Shown piece after piece: positions 48,440 through 59,840 of a stretch of 64,000 nucleotides of DNA. How positions within the stretch are numbered: the first letter of the stretch is position 1; every line of letters begins with the position of its first letter. The notes below the pieces were generated by a model, which did not search any database, was not told the origin of the DNA, and worked only from the letters and a program-made list of their open reading frames with translations. The translations under genes were made by a program, and so were the position numbers. Source of the stretch: Ipomoea triloba (taxonomy: Eukaryota; Streptophyta; Magnoliopsida; Solanales; Convolvulaceae); contig NC_044930.1 in NCBI RefSeq assembly GCF_003576645.1, positions 2,197,147-2,261,146 on the forward strand, read 5' to 3'.

Positions 48440-48805
48440 TGATGCGAAGGAGGCCTTAGGTGAAACATGCGGTGAGATATGAGCCTTTGATCAAATCTAG
48501 ATCAACAGTTTTTTTTAAAAGGCGTGTCTTGAGAAAAAAGAAGCAAAGTGTAAAAATGGTGCACCTTAAGTGTTACAAAGATGCACCTTAGGTGTTAAAT
48601 TAACGCACTTTAAGTATTAAAACGACCGTACGACACACCTTAAAGTTAAACACATAAAATATACACCTTAAGTTTCAACAATATGCAAAATGACCAAAAT
48701 GCCACCATGTTTTTTATAATTCGTGTTCATCCTAGACATTGATTTTGGCAAGATCAATATCTATCATTCATCCGCACGTTTCACTTGGACACCTCCTCCA
48801 CATAT
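48440..48805. mobile_element. MITE-like element in the NF-YA leader intron
   Basis: The left end AGGAGGCCTTAGGTGAAACATGCGG and the inverse of the right end (AGGAGGTGTCCAAGTGAAACGTGCGG) align with few changes over about 45 bases. The interior has repeated CACCTTAAGT motifs. Flanked by TA-rich DNA. Confidence 0.55.
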
Positions 48806-49214
48806 ATATTGACAAGGGAAATCCAACTCTTGTATAATTGCAAACCATATAGAAGCGGCAAACCTCATTAGAAAGATCTTGTGCAACGAGCTCAATTAAG
48901 AAGGTGCTAGCAAGAATCAAACTCGTAACCTTTTAGTACGAAATTACGAGAATATATATGCTCCTCATATATTATGTACACAATTGTATCGATACAATTA
49001 GAAATTATTACCAATTATACCTGATAGAATTAGCATACATGACGATACTGAATACAATCACATTATAAACTTTCGCTAAATTTTCTTTCTCCAATATATT
49101 TCCCACCTATCCATACACATTCACAAGTCAGCACAAGAGAAGTTAGCTGCAGAATGCAGTAGCCTCTTCATGTTGCCCAGTCAAGTTTAGGAAATTTTGG
49201 AGACAATCCGACAA

Positions 49215-49450
49215 CTCCAACTAATTATTTGGTCGGCCTGATGGTTTGTTAACCACAAGATTTTAATTTCGATTTTCTAAGAGAGCAGTCATTGGTCTTC
49301 TTGGTTTGAGCCGATCAGATATGAGCAACTTAGGCTGGTTTATCTCATTGCAGTCCTTTCTGGCTAGTTAGGGTTACAAGACCAGATTTACCTGGTGCAC
49401 ACTCTCAAAGATAGTGGTTGAAGATTTCTCTCGCCACCCAAAAAAATGTA
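49215..49450 (+). mobile_element. SINE-like repeat copy
   Basis: Head TTGGTCGGCCTGATGGTTTG with ACCACAAGATTTTAATTTCG, body GGTCTTCTTGGTTTGAGCCG, CTTAGGCTGGTTTATCTCAT, GGCTAGTTAGGGTTACAAG, and 3' end TTTCTCTCGCCACCCAAAAA. It ends about 50 bases before the acceptor of the first NF-YA coding exon. Confidence 0.6.
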
Positions 49451-49546
49451 CTAAATTTTTATCATTTTTCTGACAAGGGTTTGTTTTTTTTACCATTTAG
49501 CAGCTGTCAATATACACACATTATGCAACAGATTAGAAGAAGCCAA

Positions 49547-51980
49547 ATGGCATCAGATGCAATGAGCAGTGGTGCTACACCTGCAAGTTCCTGCACAATT
49601 GGTTCACTCGCCTGGTGCCAAGCAATGGTGTCCAGAAATGCATGGAATAACACATATGAAAATAGTAGTGCTTCACCCTCTGTTGGTCCAGGGAATGAAA
49701 CATCTGCACATATGCTCTGGGAAGATGGAGGGATGCACCATACTGCACCAGATCCTAAAGGGTTTAAAGAACTGCACACATCAGGTATTGCAACTACTTA
49801 TAACTTGTGATGCTTGTCAGGTGTGCTTGATGGAATTAATTGACCCGGGTAGTCTGAATCAACTAAGTTGAGATAGAAAACAAGTGAAATGATAAAGATA
49901 ATGGGGAAATAGGACAAGTATTTTGCGAGAAGATTCTTTGGATTAATGTCGGTGTATTACAAGGTTGGTAATTGAAAGGACGTGGTCTTGTCTAGGTTAA
50001 GACAATGCAAATTATACAAGGCCAAAGCCCCTTACAAACCCTCTAGGAACAAGGCAAGCCTTGAGACTAAGTCAAGGCCCAGCTAATCTGACCCAGACCC
50101 AGTGATGGATTCTAGGGGACGCTCATGACTGTTGGCCCGAGGCCGGCCCCAAGGGTCCTTCGCCCCTTGCCTGGGCCTTGTCCCTTAGTCCTTCATGCTC
50201 CGCTCGGTCCTTTGCCTCCCACTCGAGCGACCACCCTCATGGGCCTTTGCCCCTAGGCCATATGCACTTTGGGCCTCCCTTCTTGGACTAATCTTTATAT
50301 ATATCCATCAATGCTAGTATTATATTTATTTTTTTAGCAAACAAACAAACAAAAACTACTCATTAAGATTAGAAGATAACACATTACAAAGATAAGCAGG
50401 AGGGTTGGCTAACCACTCCGAACGACCAAACCTAACAACGGACTGTTTAGTTATAGCATGAGCTACCCAATTTGCTGATCGTTTAAAGTGATCATTAAGG
50501 GAATCGAATTGAATTGAATCAAAATTCTTGTCACATCTACTGCTAGAAATGAATTTAGTACCTTTTTTTTTAAGTATACTATAACTCTTAGATCCGATAG
50601 TTACATAGGGTTCTTATGCAGATAAAAATTGCAAAGTGGAGAGTGAAAATGTTGCAAGAGCAATGTCCCCTACCACTAGAGAGCACCATTATTCTAGGCC
50701 TGCAACTGAACATGACCTTATGGGTCACTCCATTGTAAGCTCTCTCTCAAGTCTCAACCCACTTCTCCCCCCTTCTAACTTCTTGTTTCTGCACCTAAAA
50801 CCATGATTGATTAATCAACCTTAACAGGATTGTCCCATTTCATGTTTTTTCTTCAGCAGTGTGCTTCATATCCCTATACAGAACCTGCAGCTTTCCTGGG
50901 TGCTGCTGCTGGAGAGTCTGTGGTAAGTAAGCTGTGTAGTCTGCAGTGTTAGGTACCAAATCGAATCCAAACTAAGAGCCAATTCAAGATGAAACAAATT
51001 AAACCTCGGATTATCATTACAATGTTGTTAAACTATGAGGGTTTTTTGTTTTCTTGAAATTAAAAACATTTAAGGTTCATCAAACTGCACAAGGAGTGCA
51101 ACATGGCAGAATGGTGTTGCCTCTGGAAGTGACGACAGAGGAGCCTGTTTATGTGAACGCCAAACAGTACCATGGAATTCTCAGACGAAGGCAGCTCCGG
51201 GCAAAAGCTGAGCTGGAAAACAAAGTGGTTAAGAATAGAAAGGTCCGTGTTTACTTTAATTCTCCAGTTTTCGTTTCTTCTAAAAAGTGAAGAATTTTTT
51301 CGATTAGTAAGAACGTGTAGTAATATAACCTATGAATCTTCAGTGTTATGCTGCTTATTGGGAAAATGCAAGTCAGTAGATTTCTTTATAACCGTATTAT
51401 CCATGTGACTGTTGTACAACAGTTGCGAAAAGTCGTTTACAACAGTAGCGGATTAGCTGTTCTGTACTAGTGAGTATATTGTATAAGTTCTCATCCTTAA
51501 TCCGGATGCATGGAGACAGAATTGTTGTGTTAACCTTAGGGGCAATGCTGTTGTTATGAACTCTTACCGGTAGCAGCGAATTCACTTCTATATCAATAGT
51601 TATTCTACGACACAACATTCCTTTATTTTCACTTTATGTGCCTTTATTTCCCCAAAAGAAGGTGCAATAATGCAGTAATCTAACCTATGAATCTTCTGTA
51701 TGTGTTATGATGCTTCAATTCATTCAATTCCCAGCCTTACCTTCATGAATCCCGGCACCTGCACGCCATGAGAAGAGCCCGAGATGGCGGGGGCCGCTTC
51801 GTCAACACAAAGAAATCTGATTCCACTAGCAACACCACCCCATGCAGCAGCAACTCCGGTGAAGCCAACAAGTACTCAGATAGCCATGGCTCTGAAGCTT
51901 CTGGGATGCAGGGTGCAGATCAATATGTGCAATGGGGTTATGAGTATCAGCATTTCAAAGTGATGAAAGACTGGGTGTGA
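49547..51980 (+). CDS. NF-YA: Nuclear transcription factor Y subunit A (NF-YA/HAP2)
   Basis: Coding exons 49547-49784, 50622-50734, 50857-50922, 51075-51242 and 51735-51980, GT-AG, giving 276 residues from MASDAM; an in-frame ATG at 49523 would add eight. NF-YA joins the NF-YB/NF-YC histone-fold dimer and inserts into CCAAT boxes. The conserved core spans about residues 161-222: the NF-YB/C-binding helix [19 protein letters not shown], linker, and DNA-binding part [16 protein letters not shown]. The following GxGGRF loop reads DGGGRF, so its first glycine is replaced by Asp. The Gln/Ser-rich N-terminus is presumably the activation region. A leader intron with an upstream ORF and a miR169-like site in the 3' UTR suggest post-transcriptional control. 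The first coding intron (49785-50621) contains a GC-rich insert. The gene lies between SD3-1-like and GK-1-like genes. Confidence 0.9.
50000..50300. repeat. GC-rich insert in NF-YA intron
   Basis: About 300 bases rich in GGCCC/GGCCTT (for example GGCCCGAGGCCGGCCCCAAG and GCCCCTTGCCTGGGCCTTG), unlike the AT-rich intron around it. It has the look of an inserted repeat, but no termini or ORF could be defined. Confidence 0.4.
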
Positions 51981-52324
51981 ATTGAAGAATAAGAAGAAGA
52001 AATCTGGAGATTGGAGAATACATACAATCTCTGAATCTCATCTCCCCCATATATATACCCTATACCTGCTTCTGTGGCATATGCGTCCGAGCTACTTCAG
52101 ACGCAGATTGTCCCCAACTTCGGACGCAAATGACTGATTCTGTACTAGTGATGCGTGCTGATTGTGTATAATGTGGTTGGTCTGTCCTCTGATCTGATGA
52201 TTGTGTAGAATATGTAAGGTTGGAGAGAATAACATACATACATGCATACATGTTTGATCTTGGCAAGCAGCTGTAAGTGTAATGGCTGCTGGCTTCATGA
52301 ATTGGCTTTTACCATTCATTTTCT

Positions 52325-52345
52325 CAGGCAATTCATTCTTGGCTA
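52325..52345 (+). promoter_or_regulatory. miR169 target-like site in the NF-YA 3' UTR
   Basis: CAGGCAATTCATTCTTGGCTA lies 345 bases after the NF-YA stop. Against the canonical complement of miR169 it differs at four of 21 positions, and keeps the GGCAA and CTTGGCT blocks. Sites of this form in the same place are a known feature of plant NF-YA mRNAs. Confidence 0.75.
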
Positions 52346-52494
52346 ATACTTCATAGTTGCTGTGTGTAAGCTATGGAGAAAGTTCTAAGCCCATAGCTTG
52401 TTATTGGCTTAGCTAATGTGATGTTTGATTAATTGTGGTGTAAGCCTAACAGGCTGATTAAACATATCAATGCATATGTTATTCTTGATGATTT

Positions 52495-52650
52495 ACAGGA
52501 AAGCCTGCACCCGCTACTTGAAAGTACAGTCTGGGTATCTGACAAAGAATCACAATGAAGTAAATCAGCTTAGGTTACACGTAGATAACTGGTTCAAACC
52601 AAGAAGGTCAATAGACAGGCCTTATGAAGAGTCAACTTGGTACACATGGT
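52495..52650 (-). mobile_element. SINE-like repeat copy
   Basis: GAATCACAATGAAGTAAATC, AGCTTAGGTTACACGTAGAT, AACTGGTTCAAACCAAGAAG and GTCAATAGACAGGCC follow the family order. It lies just downstream of the NF-YA 3' UTR. Confidence 0.45.
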
Positions 52651-53139
52651 ATATTAATTGAATATTGAGCAATAATCAAGAAAGCCGCAAGTAATGTGGT
52701 CAAGTCACATTAATACTATTAGTTGTCAAGATAAGTCTGACGGTTCAAAATGATGTCCAAGATCACATCTTTCTTGAGCTAGTTTTCAAGATAACATCCT
52801 TCTTGCAACCCTATAGTTTATTGTATTGTTGTGTGCAATGAAATAAAAGATATGCGATAATTGTATGGTCAATCATATGAGGCTGCACGAATATGAATAT
52901 GAATATGAATGTTGAATGGGTGTGGAGTTATGGATATGGGCCACACATAACTGAAAAACAACTATACCACTTGCCTTCCACTTTCCTCTCTTCATTTTGA
53001 ATGGGACCCGCAGAGAATTTGGACCGCTGACACAATTTTTTTTTTATAGAAACCGAGTCGGAGGAAACAAGTCTTAAATAAAATTTTGGGGCACAAATTT
53101 AATTATAAGTAATACTACAAGTTTACACGGAAATTTTTT
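52651..53139. other. Intergenic, nothing recognised
   Basis: AT-rich spacer after NF-YA. Contains an imperfect duplication AAGATCACATCTTTCTTG / CAAGATAACATCCTTCTTG and an ATGAATATGAAT run near 52895; no gene. Confidence 0.45.
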
Positions 53140-53725
53140 TTTTAAATGATTAATAATTAATTATTTAAAACTCTTTATAGTCAATTTTGATTAATCATTT
53201 CACATTATTGATATAACTTTCTTCATTGGTATATTAATTGACAATTAATTAATTAATAACCTTTATAGTCAATTTTAACTAATCGTTTCGGTGTCACTTC
53301 AATATAAATTTCTTAATCTATATTCAATTTTATTAATTAATCATTTCGTATCAAGTCAAACAGAAATTTCATGATAAATTGTTTCTAGTGAGTGAAGAAA
53401 ATCATTTCGTTTCACGTAAAAAACTCCATCAACATATTGTTTTGAGTGAAGGAAAGAGAATTCTCCTCTAATATATTGATCAATAAAAACTCTTAATAGT
53501 CAATTTTAACTGATCATCTTTTGTCACGTCAAACAAATAATTTCTTCATCTATAAATCATTTCAAATGATTGAAGGAAAGTGAATTCTTATCTAGTATTC
53601 CGATTAATAATTGATTAATTAATAAACTCTTTGTAGCCAATTTTGACTGATCATTTCAAATCTAATCAAATTGAAATTTCTTCATCCATAAATGGTTTGG
53701 AGTGGGCAAAGAAAAGAGTAATGAA
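53140..53725. repeat. Degenerate tandem array
   Basis: At least four diverged units built on AACTCTTTATAGTCAATTTT, (T)GACTGATCATTTC and GAAATTTCTTCATCTATAAA, interrupted by ATTAATTAATTAATA segments. Unit spacing varies from about 110 to 200 bases. No ORF. Confidence 0.6.
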
Positions 53726-53756
53726 AAAGACATAAATTTAGAGGTTCCACAAGTGG

Positions 53757-53935
53757 TTGATTTGTGTTCCACATAATGAACAAGTAGCCACTCCTTTTCT
53801 GCCACCGCCAGCTAGGGTTTGGCCCACCGCCGTCGTGTCTCTCGCCTCATCTTCTCAATTCTCATGCCCCACTCGCCACACCTCCCCTGCCACGCCAGCT
53901 AAGCTCGCCGCCGGAGTTTACCAACCAGTCAAATT
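53757..53935. other. GC-rich orphan block
   Basis: About 180 bases rich in CCGCC/CGCCG, with GCTAGGGTTTGGCCCACCGC, bounded by AT-rich DNA. A 76-codon plus-strand ORF covers it, but its translation (Pro/Ser-rich) matches nothing I know. It may be a relic of a gene 5' end. Confidence 0.3.
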
Positions 53936-54135
53936 AATTAGACTGTTGACTTTTAACAAAAACAGCAAGACAATTCGACAAAATTGATCAGGTTGTTAAC
54001 TCTTAACAGAAACGGCTTATTTGACCTTTCTAGTTTAAAGTGAACAGCTAAGCTATGAACAATTTAAGATTAATTTACTTCATTGTAATTCTTTAATGAT
54101 TAGAGTCACAAGACAGTATTTACCTAGTAAATAAC
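53936..54135 (+). mobile_element. SINE-like repeat fragment
   Basis: TTATTTGACCTTTCTAGTTT, GAACAGCTAAGCTATGAACA, AAGATTAATTTACTTCATTG and AATGATTAGAGTCACAAGAC follow the body order of the family; the head is degraded. Confidence 0.4.
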
Positions 54136-54517
54136 AAATCCACAAAAGTTTCCAATCATCAACAAACATGATAAAATTCAATGTTATGAGTCAGCATATG
54201 CATGGATCCATGATTGAAATTGAAGCTAAAACAGTGAAAGAATCATATGAAAGAAACTGCAAAGTTCACTTTTTTTTTTTTACTTTTCACAGTTCCTGAA
54301 TTCCTCTGTTACAAACCAGAATCCTGTGGTGATACTACCAAGTACTGGCCTAATCTCTGCCGCATGAATCTCAAACCCTTTCTTTTTCTTTCTGTTGAGT
54401 GCTCAAATCGTTTATGGTTACTTGGGAAAAAAAAAAACGAATAACGAAACAAAACAAAACAAACAAACTTCGAGTAAAACTGAGAGCTTGCTAGTTTTCG
54501 GTTTAATCAGGAAAATG

Positions 54518-57353
54518 TTAGCTAAGTTGTTTCGTGTCTGTGGAAGAATCAATGGCACGCAGGTTTAGTCCTCTCGTTCGTCCTGGTGCCCCTCCCTTGA
54601 GCAAAGATAAGTCGAGAAGAAATCTGCATAAAATATGTCGGGAACTAGATTCAAAACCAAGATGTATATAGTAGGTAGATATATATTGGATTAATAATCG
54701 GAATATGCCATACGTTTTGTTTGATGTCTTTCCGTGTTCTGCAGAATTAGAGTTAATCAGTATCTTCTTATCGATAATTGTCACAGAACAATCCGTGGGC
54801 AAGTCAGCTAATTTTGGACCTGCATTTGCGACAATAATTTCAAAGGGCGTAAATAAGTAAATTCATGAGTTGGGCAGTAAGAGATTCAAGGCTTTTCGTA
54901 GATAACTTACCTGTTTTATGGACGGTTTTGACACCTTCGCTAAGACCCAATATTGCCTACATGAATTCAAAGGGGCATTTTGTCACATTCGATCCCCATA
55001 GTTAATAAACTTCAATCCGGAACCATCTAATTGTAGCACTAGTAAAAGATATATAGGTTTAAAGGCAACACGGGGATCAAGAATCACCTTAAGATCCTTG
55101 TAGCATGTCTCGAGGTCATCATTGACCAAGATATGATCAAAGAGGCCGGGTGACTGCCCTTGTTTAAGCTCTTCCTTAGCATTTCGAAGACGCTTTTGGA
55201 CCTGTTCTTCAGTCTCGGTTCCCCTGTTCAAAAAATCAGCAACCTTCACATCAGTCAAAGAGCCATCTAAGATGATATAACGCTAATGCCACATAACACA
55301 AGGCCTAGCCCACCTTGCACGAAGGCGCTTCTCCAGCTTTTCAAATGACGGGGGAGTGATAAATATGAAAATGGCTTCGAGAGAACTAGCCCTTACAGAT
55401 CTTGCTCCTTGAACATCAATATCAAGAATGCATCTCTACAAAAAAACACGGGACGCTTTCAAGATCACAAAGTAACAAAACCCGGCAATGTACATTTCAT
55501 GAACGATAGCCTAAAGACAGCAGTCCTAATCAGTCATTAGCAAAGGCAAATTCAACAATATCCAATGTGAACAAGAATCAACCAATCACTGAATAAATCT
55601 GAGACGGTATAGTTGAGATACATCCATCAGAACAACAGAGTCATGGGTTGTGAGTGGGGCCCTGCATAAGAACCTAACCCGTCATAGGTGAATGGTGAGT
55701 CACTAAAAATCACAATTGACACTCCACCCTCAGAACATTTGACCACCATGCATGTTGTTCCACCTGTATCTAATAGGTAGGTCCAAGCGAAACCGATTTT
55801 ATACCTAAGGCTCTTTATGGCATTGAGGTCTCAGATGATTTATAGATGAACAGAAGTATCCATTCTCTAATTGGAAACATCTTTTTTTTTTCGACTTTTA
55901 AAACCTTCATAAGCTCAACAACTATATCCCGATAACCCGCAGCCCCACAGGCATAGATGCACATTTAATAACTAATCGCAATTAGATTAACTGATGAAAG
56001 ACACGATAACAAAATTAACAAAAAATAAATTTCAGATGCAGCATTCGAACCTTGCCAGAATCTGCAACCACTTCAACAGCTTCTACACTAGTTCCATATA
56101 GATTCCCATGAACATTGGCAAACTCTAGGAACTTCCCGTCCTTAATATCTTTCTCCATTTTACTTCGCTCTGTAAAATGGTAATGAACACCGTTTTGTTC
56201 CTTCTCTCGTGGAGCCCTGGTGGTGTGGCTTACAGAAAAGCCAAACGTGGATGGGAATTCATCCATTAATTTCGATATTAATGTTCCCTTTCCCACTCCC
56301 GAAGGACCGCTGATGACAATGGGCTTCTCAGCATCACCTATAACTCCCTTGCTCCAGGCAACCACCTCAGTTCCAAAACTCTTGGCTTGTTGTCTTACAA
56401 AAGGGGTATTCACCTGCAAATAAGTCAAAAACCTTTTATTGTACGAAATAGATTAAGTGAATTCTAAGAAAGATAAACCAAAAAGAATTAGCAATGTTAT
56501 ATCTACACTTTTAGTTTTGAAACAGTAAAATTGAAACAAGCCTTATGAAGGGGGCAAAACTTAATTAGTATGTTTCAAAATTGTACTCTTGCATCAATGC
56601 AGATGCAAGTTGTGTTTTGTGTTTGAGATCTATTCACATAAACTAAAAATAAATGCATCATAATATGTACGACTGCCCGAATTTAGCTTCACCAACCTCA
56701 AGAAACCAAAAGCAATCACCCACGGGGGAGTTCCTCTTGACAACCAAAATCCGGTCATCGTTTAAAAGCATGGCTGAGAAGCCCTCAGGTGCCTTGAGCT
56801 TTGTCCCCAAAACAGTAGGGTTTATCCTGCAAATTGGACAAGATATTGTTCATCCATGAAGAACAACACTACAACAGCACCACTGTTATAGCCACTAGTT
56901 GCAGCAGAAAGAAAACTCACCATTTCCCACTAGCCTTATCATAAATTTGAACTCCAATTGTGGATTTCAGTTCATGATCAGCCCCACCACCAATCACATA
57001 CTGATAAGAATATGGAGGCAGAATATGTGTTCATAATTACACAAAATCTTGATCCATTAAGTTGTAAAATAAAACAGAAAAAGATCAAATCAGCATGTTG
57101 TAATCAATCATACTGTTTTGCTCCCAACATCAATGGCTGTTTGGTTGCCCTTAGGCTTCAAATCAACCCCACTGGGAAATTCTCCAATCACATTCTCTAC
57201 AACAAAAGCTGGAGCTTCACCCTATAAACAACACAGGATTAAACATAACAAAAAGTCAGATCAAAAACCAATAGGCAACTTCTACAGAACAATTTCACTG
57301 CACTATAAACTGCCATTAGATTAGGGAATGAATCTATGATATAAACTCACCAT
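54518..57353 (-). CDS. GK-1: Guanylate kinase with N-terminal kelch-like region (GK-1/AGK1 type)
   Basis: Catalyses ATP-dependent phosphorylation of GMP to GDP. Ten exons: 57353-57351, 57221-57114, 57000-56921, 56826-56697, 56413-56051, 55435-55314, 55223-55088, 54956-54911, 54819-54714, 54623-54518. All junctions are GT-AG and phases agree throughout, giving 399 residues (Arabidopsis AGK1 is similar). The first coding exon carries only the ATG, directly before donor GTGAGT. Residues 2-107 form the plant-type kelch-like region ([29 protein letters not shown]). The kinase domain follows: P-loop GPSGVGKGT at about 143-151, [19 protein letters not shown] for GMP binding, and [11 protein letters not shown]. 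The C-terminal tail ends in [13 protein letters not shown]. The last intron (54624-54713) is 90 bases with no stop in frame. The ATG exon and the tail are the least certain parts. Confidence 0.88.
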
Positions 57354-58130
57354 TGAGATTTGAGACTCAAGATTCAACCTTGGGACTGAGAAGCCTCTAG
57401 CTCAAGGTTCGACCTGATAAACCGCAAATTATTAAAAATCTCTCAATTTCACGTAAATCTCCAAATCACAATAAACGAAATTAAAAGCTAAACCTTATAA
57501 AGCATTGACCAATTAAATTTATTAACCCCGCAGAAAAATAATAAAAATCCGAAATTTAAGCATTCCAAAGCAACGCCGCTACGAGTTTCGAAATCCAATA
57601 AAGTTACAGACTTTAATACAGCGAAAAACCAAAGACCTAATCATTAAGAAAACGAAACCCATTGCGTATCACATTGCCTTGACAAAATTAAAATCGGAAT
57701 CGAATCTATACAAAGCAACCCAGAGGTCCAAAATCACGCCATGCTTCCTAACACAAAACGTACACGTACGGAAAAAACAACAAAACAAAAGGCGATATGA
57801 ATCTGGAGAGCAGGAAAAGTACCCGAAAACAGGGATTCTCGGTGGCTTTCTGTTATGGACGAAGAAGAAGAGGTGGAGAAGGAAGTTTTGTTGAATGGGG
57901 CGTTGGAGTTCAACTACGGATCTTCACGATTTCAAAGCAGGACTAACTTAGGATTGAAAAAGCCAGCGGCTTTAAGGATGAAGAAGAAGAAGAAGCTGCA
58001 AGAAAGTTTGTGAGACCTTCCCATATTTGTAGGCGCAAAGAGAGAGAGACGGAGAGAGAGAGAGAGAGAGAGAGGACCGCAGGGGAGGCTCCCTGGTCGC
58101 ATTCAATTCTGAAACTACAAGCCAAGTCGG
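57354..58130 (-). other. Leader region of the guanylate kinase gene
   Basis: Upstream of the ATG on the minus strand are a CT-rich tract (complement of the (GA)n run at 58039-58074) and GAAGAAGAAGAAG-type runs, typical of a 5' UTR. GGGTATAGCC near 58130 is a weak TATA-like candidate. Extra leader introns are possible and were not resolved. Confidence 0.4.
58039..58074. repeat. (GA)n microsatellite in the guanylate kinase leader
   Basis: GA repeats interrupted once by CGG; on the transcribed strand a (CT)n tract of the kind common in plant 5' UTRs. Confidence 0.8.
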
Positions 58131-58284
58131 CTATACCCTTTTTTTTCTTTTTTTCTTTTTTAAATTTTTTATTTTATATTATACTTATTATATTTTTTTG
58201 AATGACGAATGAAACCGCAATAACTATCTGATTCTGACATTCGATTTTTGTTATTATCGTCATTTTTTTACAAAAATGTGCACG

Positions 58285-58445
58285 GATAACCCTTACTTTG
58301 TGATCTAGTCGACAAAAAATCACAATAAAATAAATCAGTATGAGTTGTTCATAGCTGACTAGTTCAAATTTAGAAGGTTAATAAGTTGTTTCTGCTTGAC
58401 GTCGAACTTGTAAAGAGAAACCAAAACGCGCATAATCAACTATGA
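58285..58445 (-). mobile_element. SINE-like repeat copy
   Basis: CTTTGTGATCTAGTCGACAA, AATCACAATAAAATAAATC, GAGTTGTTCATAGCTGACTA and TAAGTTGTTTCTGCTTGACG then TCGAACTTG. Body order matches the reverse-orientation copies. Confidence 0.5.
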
Positions 58446-59216
58446 GGATGATTTTTGTTATTACGATTTTTTTTATTGATTTATCTCCTTATAATCATTT
58501 TTCATAAATCAAAGATTTTATCATAGCAAATTTATTTAAATGCAATTATGGTATTCTATAATGTTAAATATTTGTATCTAAATACTATGTTTATATTTAG
58601 AATGGCGATGTTGATAATAAATTATTGCAATACATAATTATTTTTAGATTCAAATTCTTATTAGATTCAACCTGTATCCACTATACATTATTGTGTCGTA
58701 TTTTAAAACTAAGAGGGTATTGATAAAAAATTAAATTTATAATATTCATACACACTAATAATCCTCAACTAACTCAATCATCAATTCCAGGGCATTCGAT
58801 GTCCTTTTTATTCATAATAAATGAGTATTTCATTACAATATTTTAAATAAATTTATTTATTTATTATATGTCAGTAAGGGCAATTGGAAATTGAAATTCA
58901 TAAGTTTTAGCAATTTGTAAGTCAAACAAACACTAATTGCTAACTTTATTATTAGTCCCCGCTATTCTTTAAAGTAAAATGCTATTTAAACACGATTACA
59001 ATTTACAAAAATCTAGGTCGGACCACACTAATGTAGTAATGTGTTCATTAAATATTTTTAAAAATGCTATGTTATTTAAATTAACTTTTATACAACATTT
59101 TATAAAATCGTGTCACATTTCCATACTAGAATCACTATATGAGAATGCGTAGAGGATAAACGACATTGCACCCTGCATAATAATAAATTGTTTATTTAAT
59201 TAATATATTTTTTTTA

Positions 59217-59521
59217 GAGAAATTACACTTTTCGTCAATAAGTTATAGAATAAATGTAAAATCCGTCCCTAAGTGATGGTCGTGCTCGCTTTTCACTTCT
59301 AAGTTATTATTGGCATTACACTTTTTGTCCTTATATTAACTTTTCATGCTCACTTGTCGTTCCTAAACTATACTAAAGTTACAAATGTCGTCTTTAATGC
59401 TTTGTTCGCAAAGGGATAAAAAATGCAACGTCAATGATAACGTATGGACGAAGAGTGAACATAAATAATAATTAAATTATACAATTATTTTATAATTTAG
59501 AGACGAAAAGTATAATTTTTC
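59217..59521. mobile_element. MITE with GAAATTACACTTTTCGTC-type ends
   Basis: The left end GAAATTACACTTTTCGTC and the right end GACGAAAAGTATAATTTTTC are inverted repeats with three differences. Interior holds repeated ACTTTTCGTC/CGTCCCTAAGT words. About 305 bases, non-coding. Confidence 0.65.
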
Positions 59522-59840
59522 ATTTTTTTAACAATAATTTTTGTCTTCTATAGTTAGATTCTTAAGCCTAACATAAGGTGGGGGATATGAAGACATTTTG
59601 GATACCAGTACACCACGCAACTTACACGGTCAACAAAATCTTGAAATTGCCAGGTCAGGTGCACTGCACGTGATACCGTCTTTCTATTTCTGCCCTTTTT
59701 GTTAATTTAGTAATTGACTTTAATAATTTTGTAATCTACAAGAAAATATGCATTGGGAGAGTTTCCGGATAGAGTTTTATGATAAATCAATTTTATGTCA
59801 TGATTTGACCAATTAATTGTATTGAGTGTTATTCTTATGT

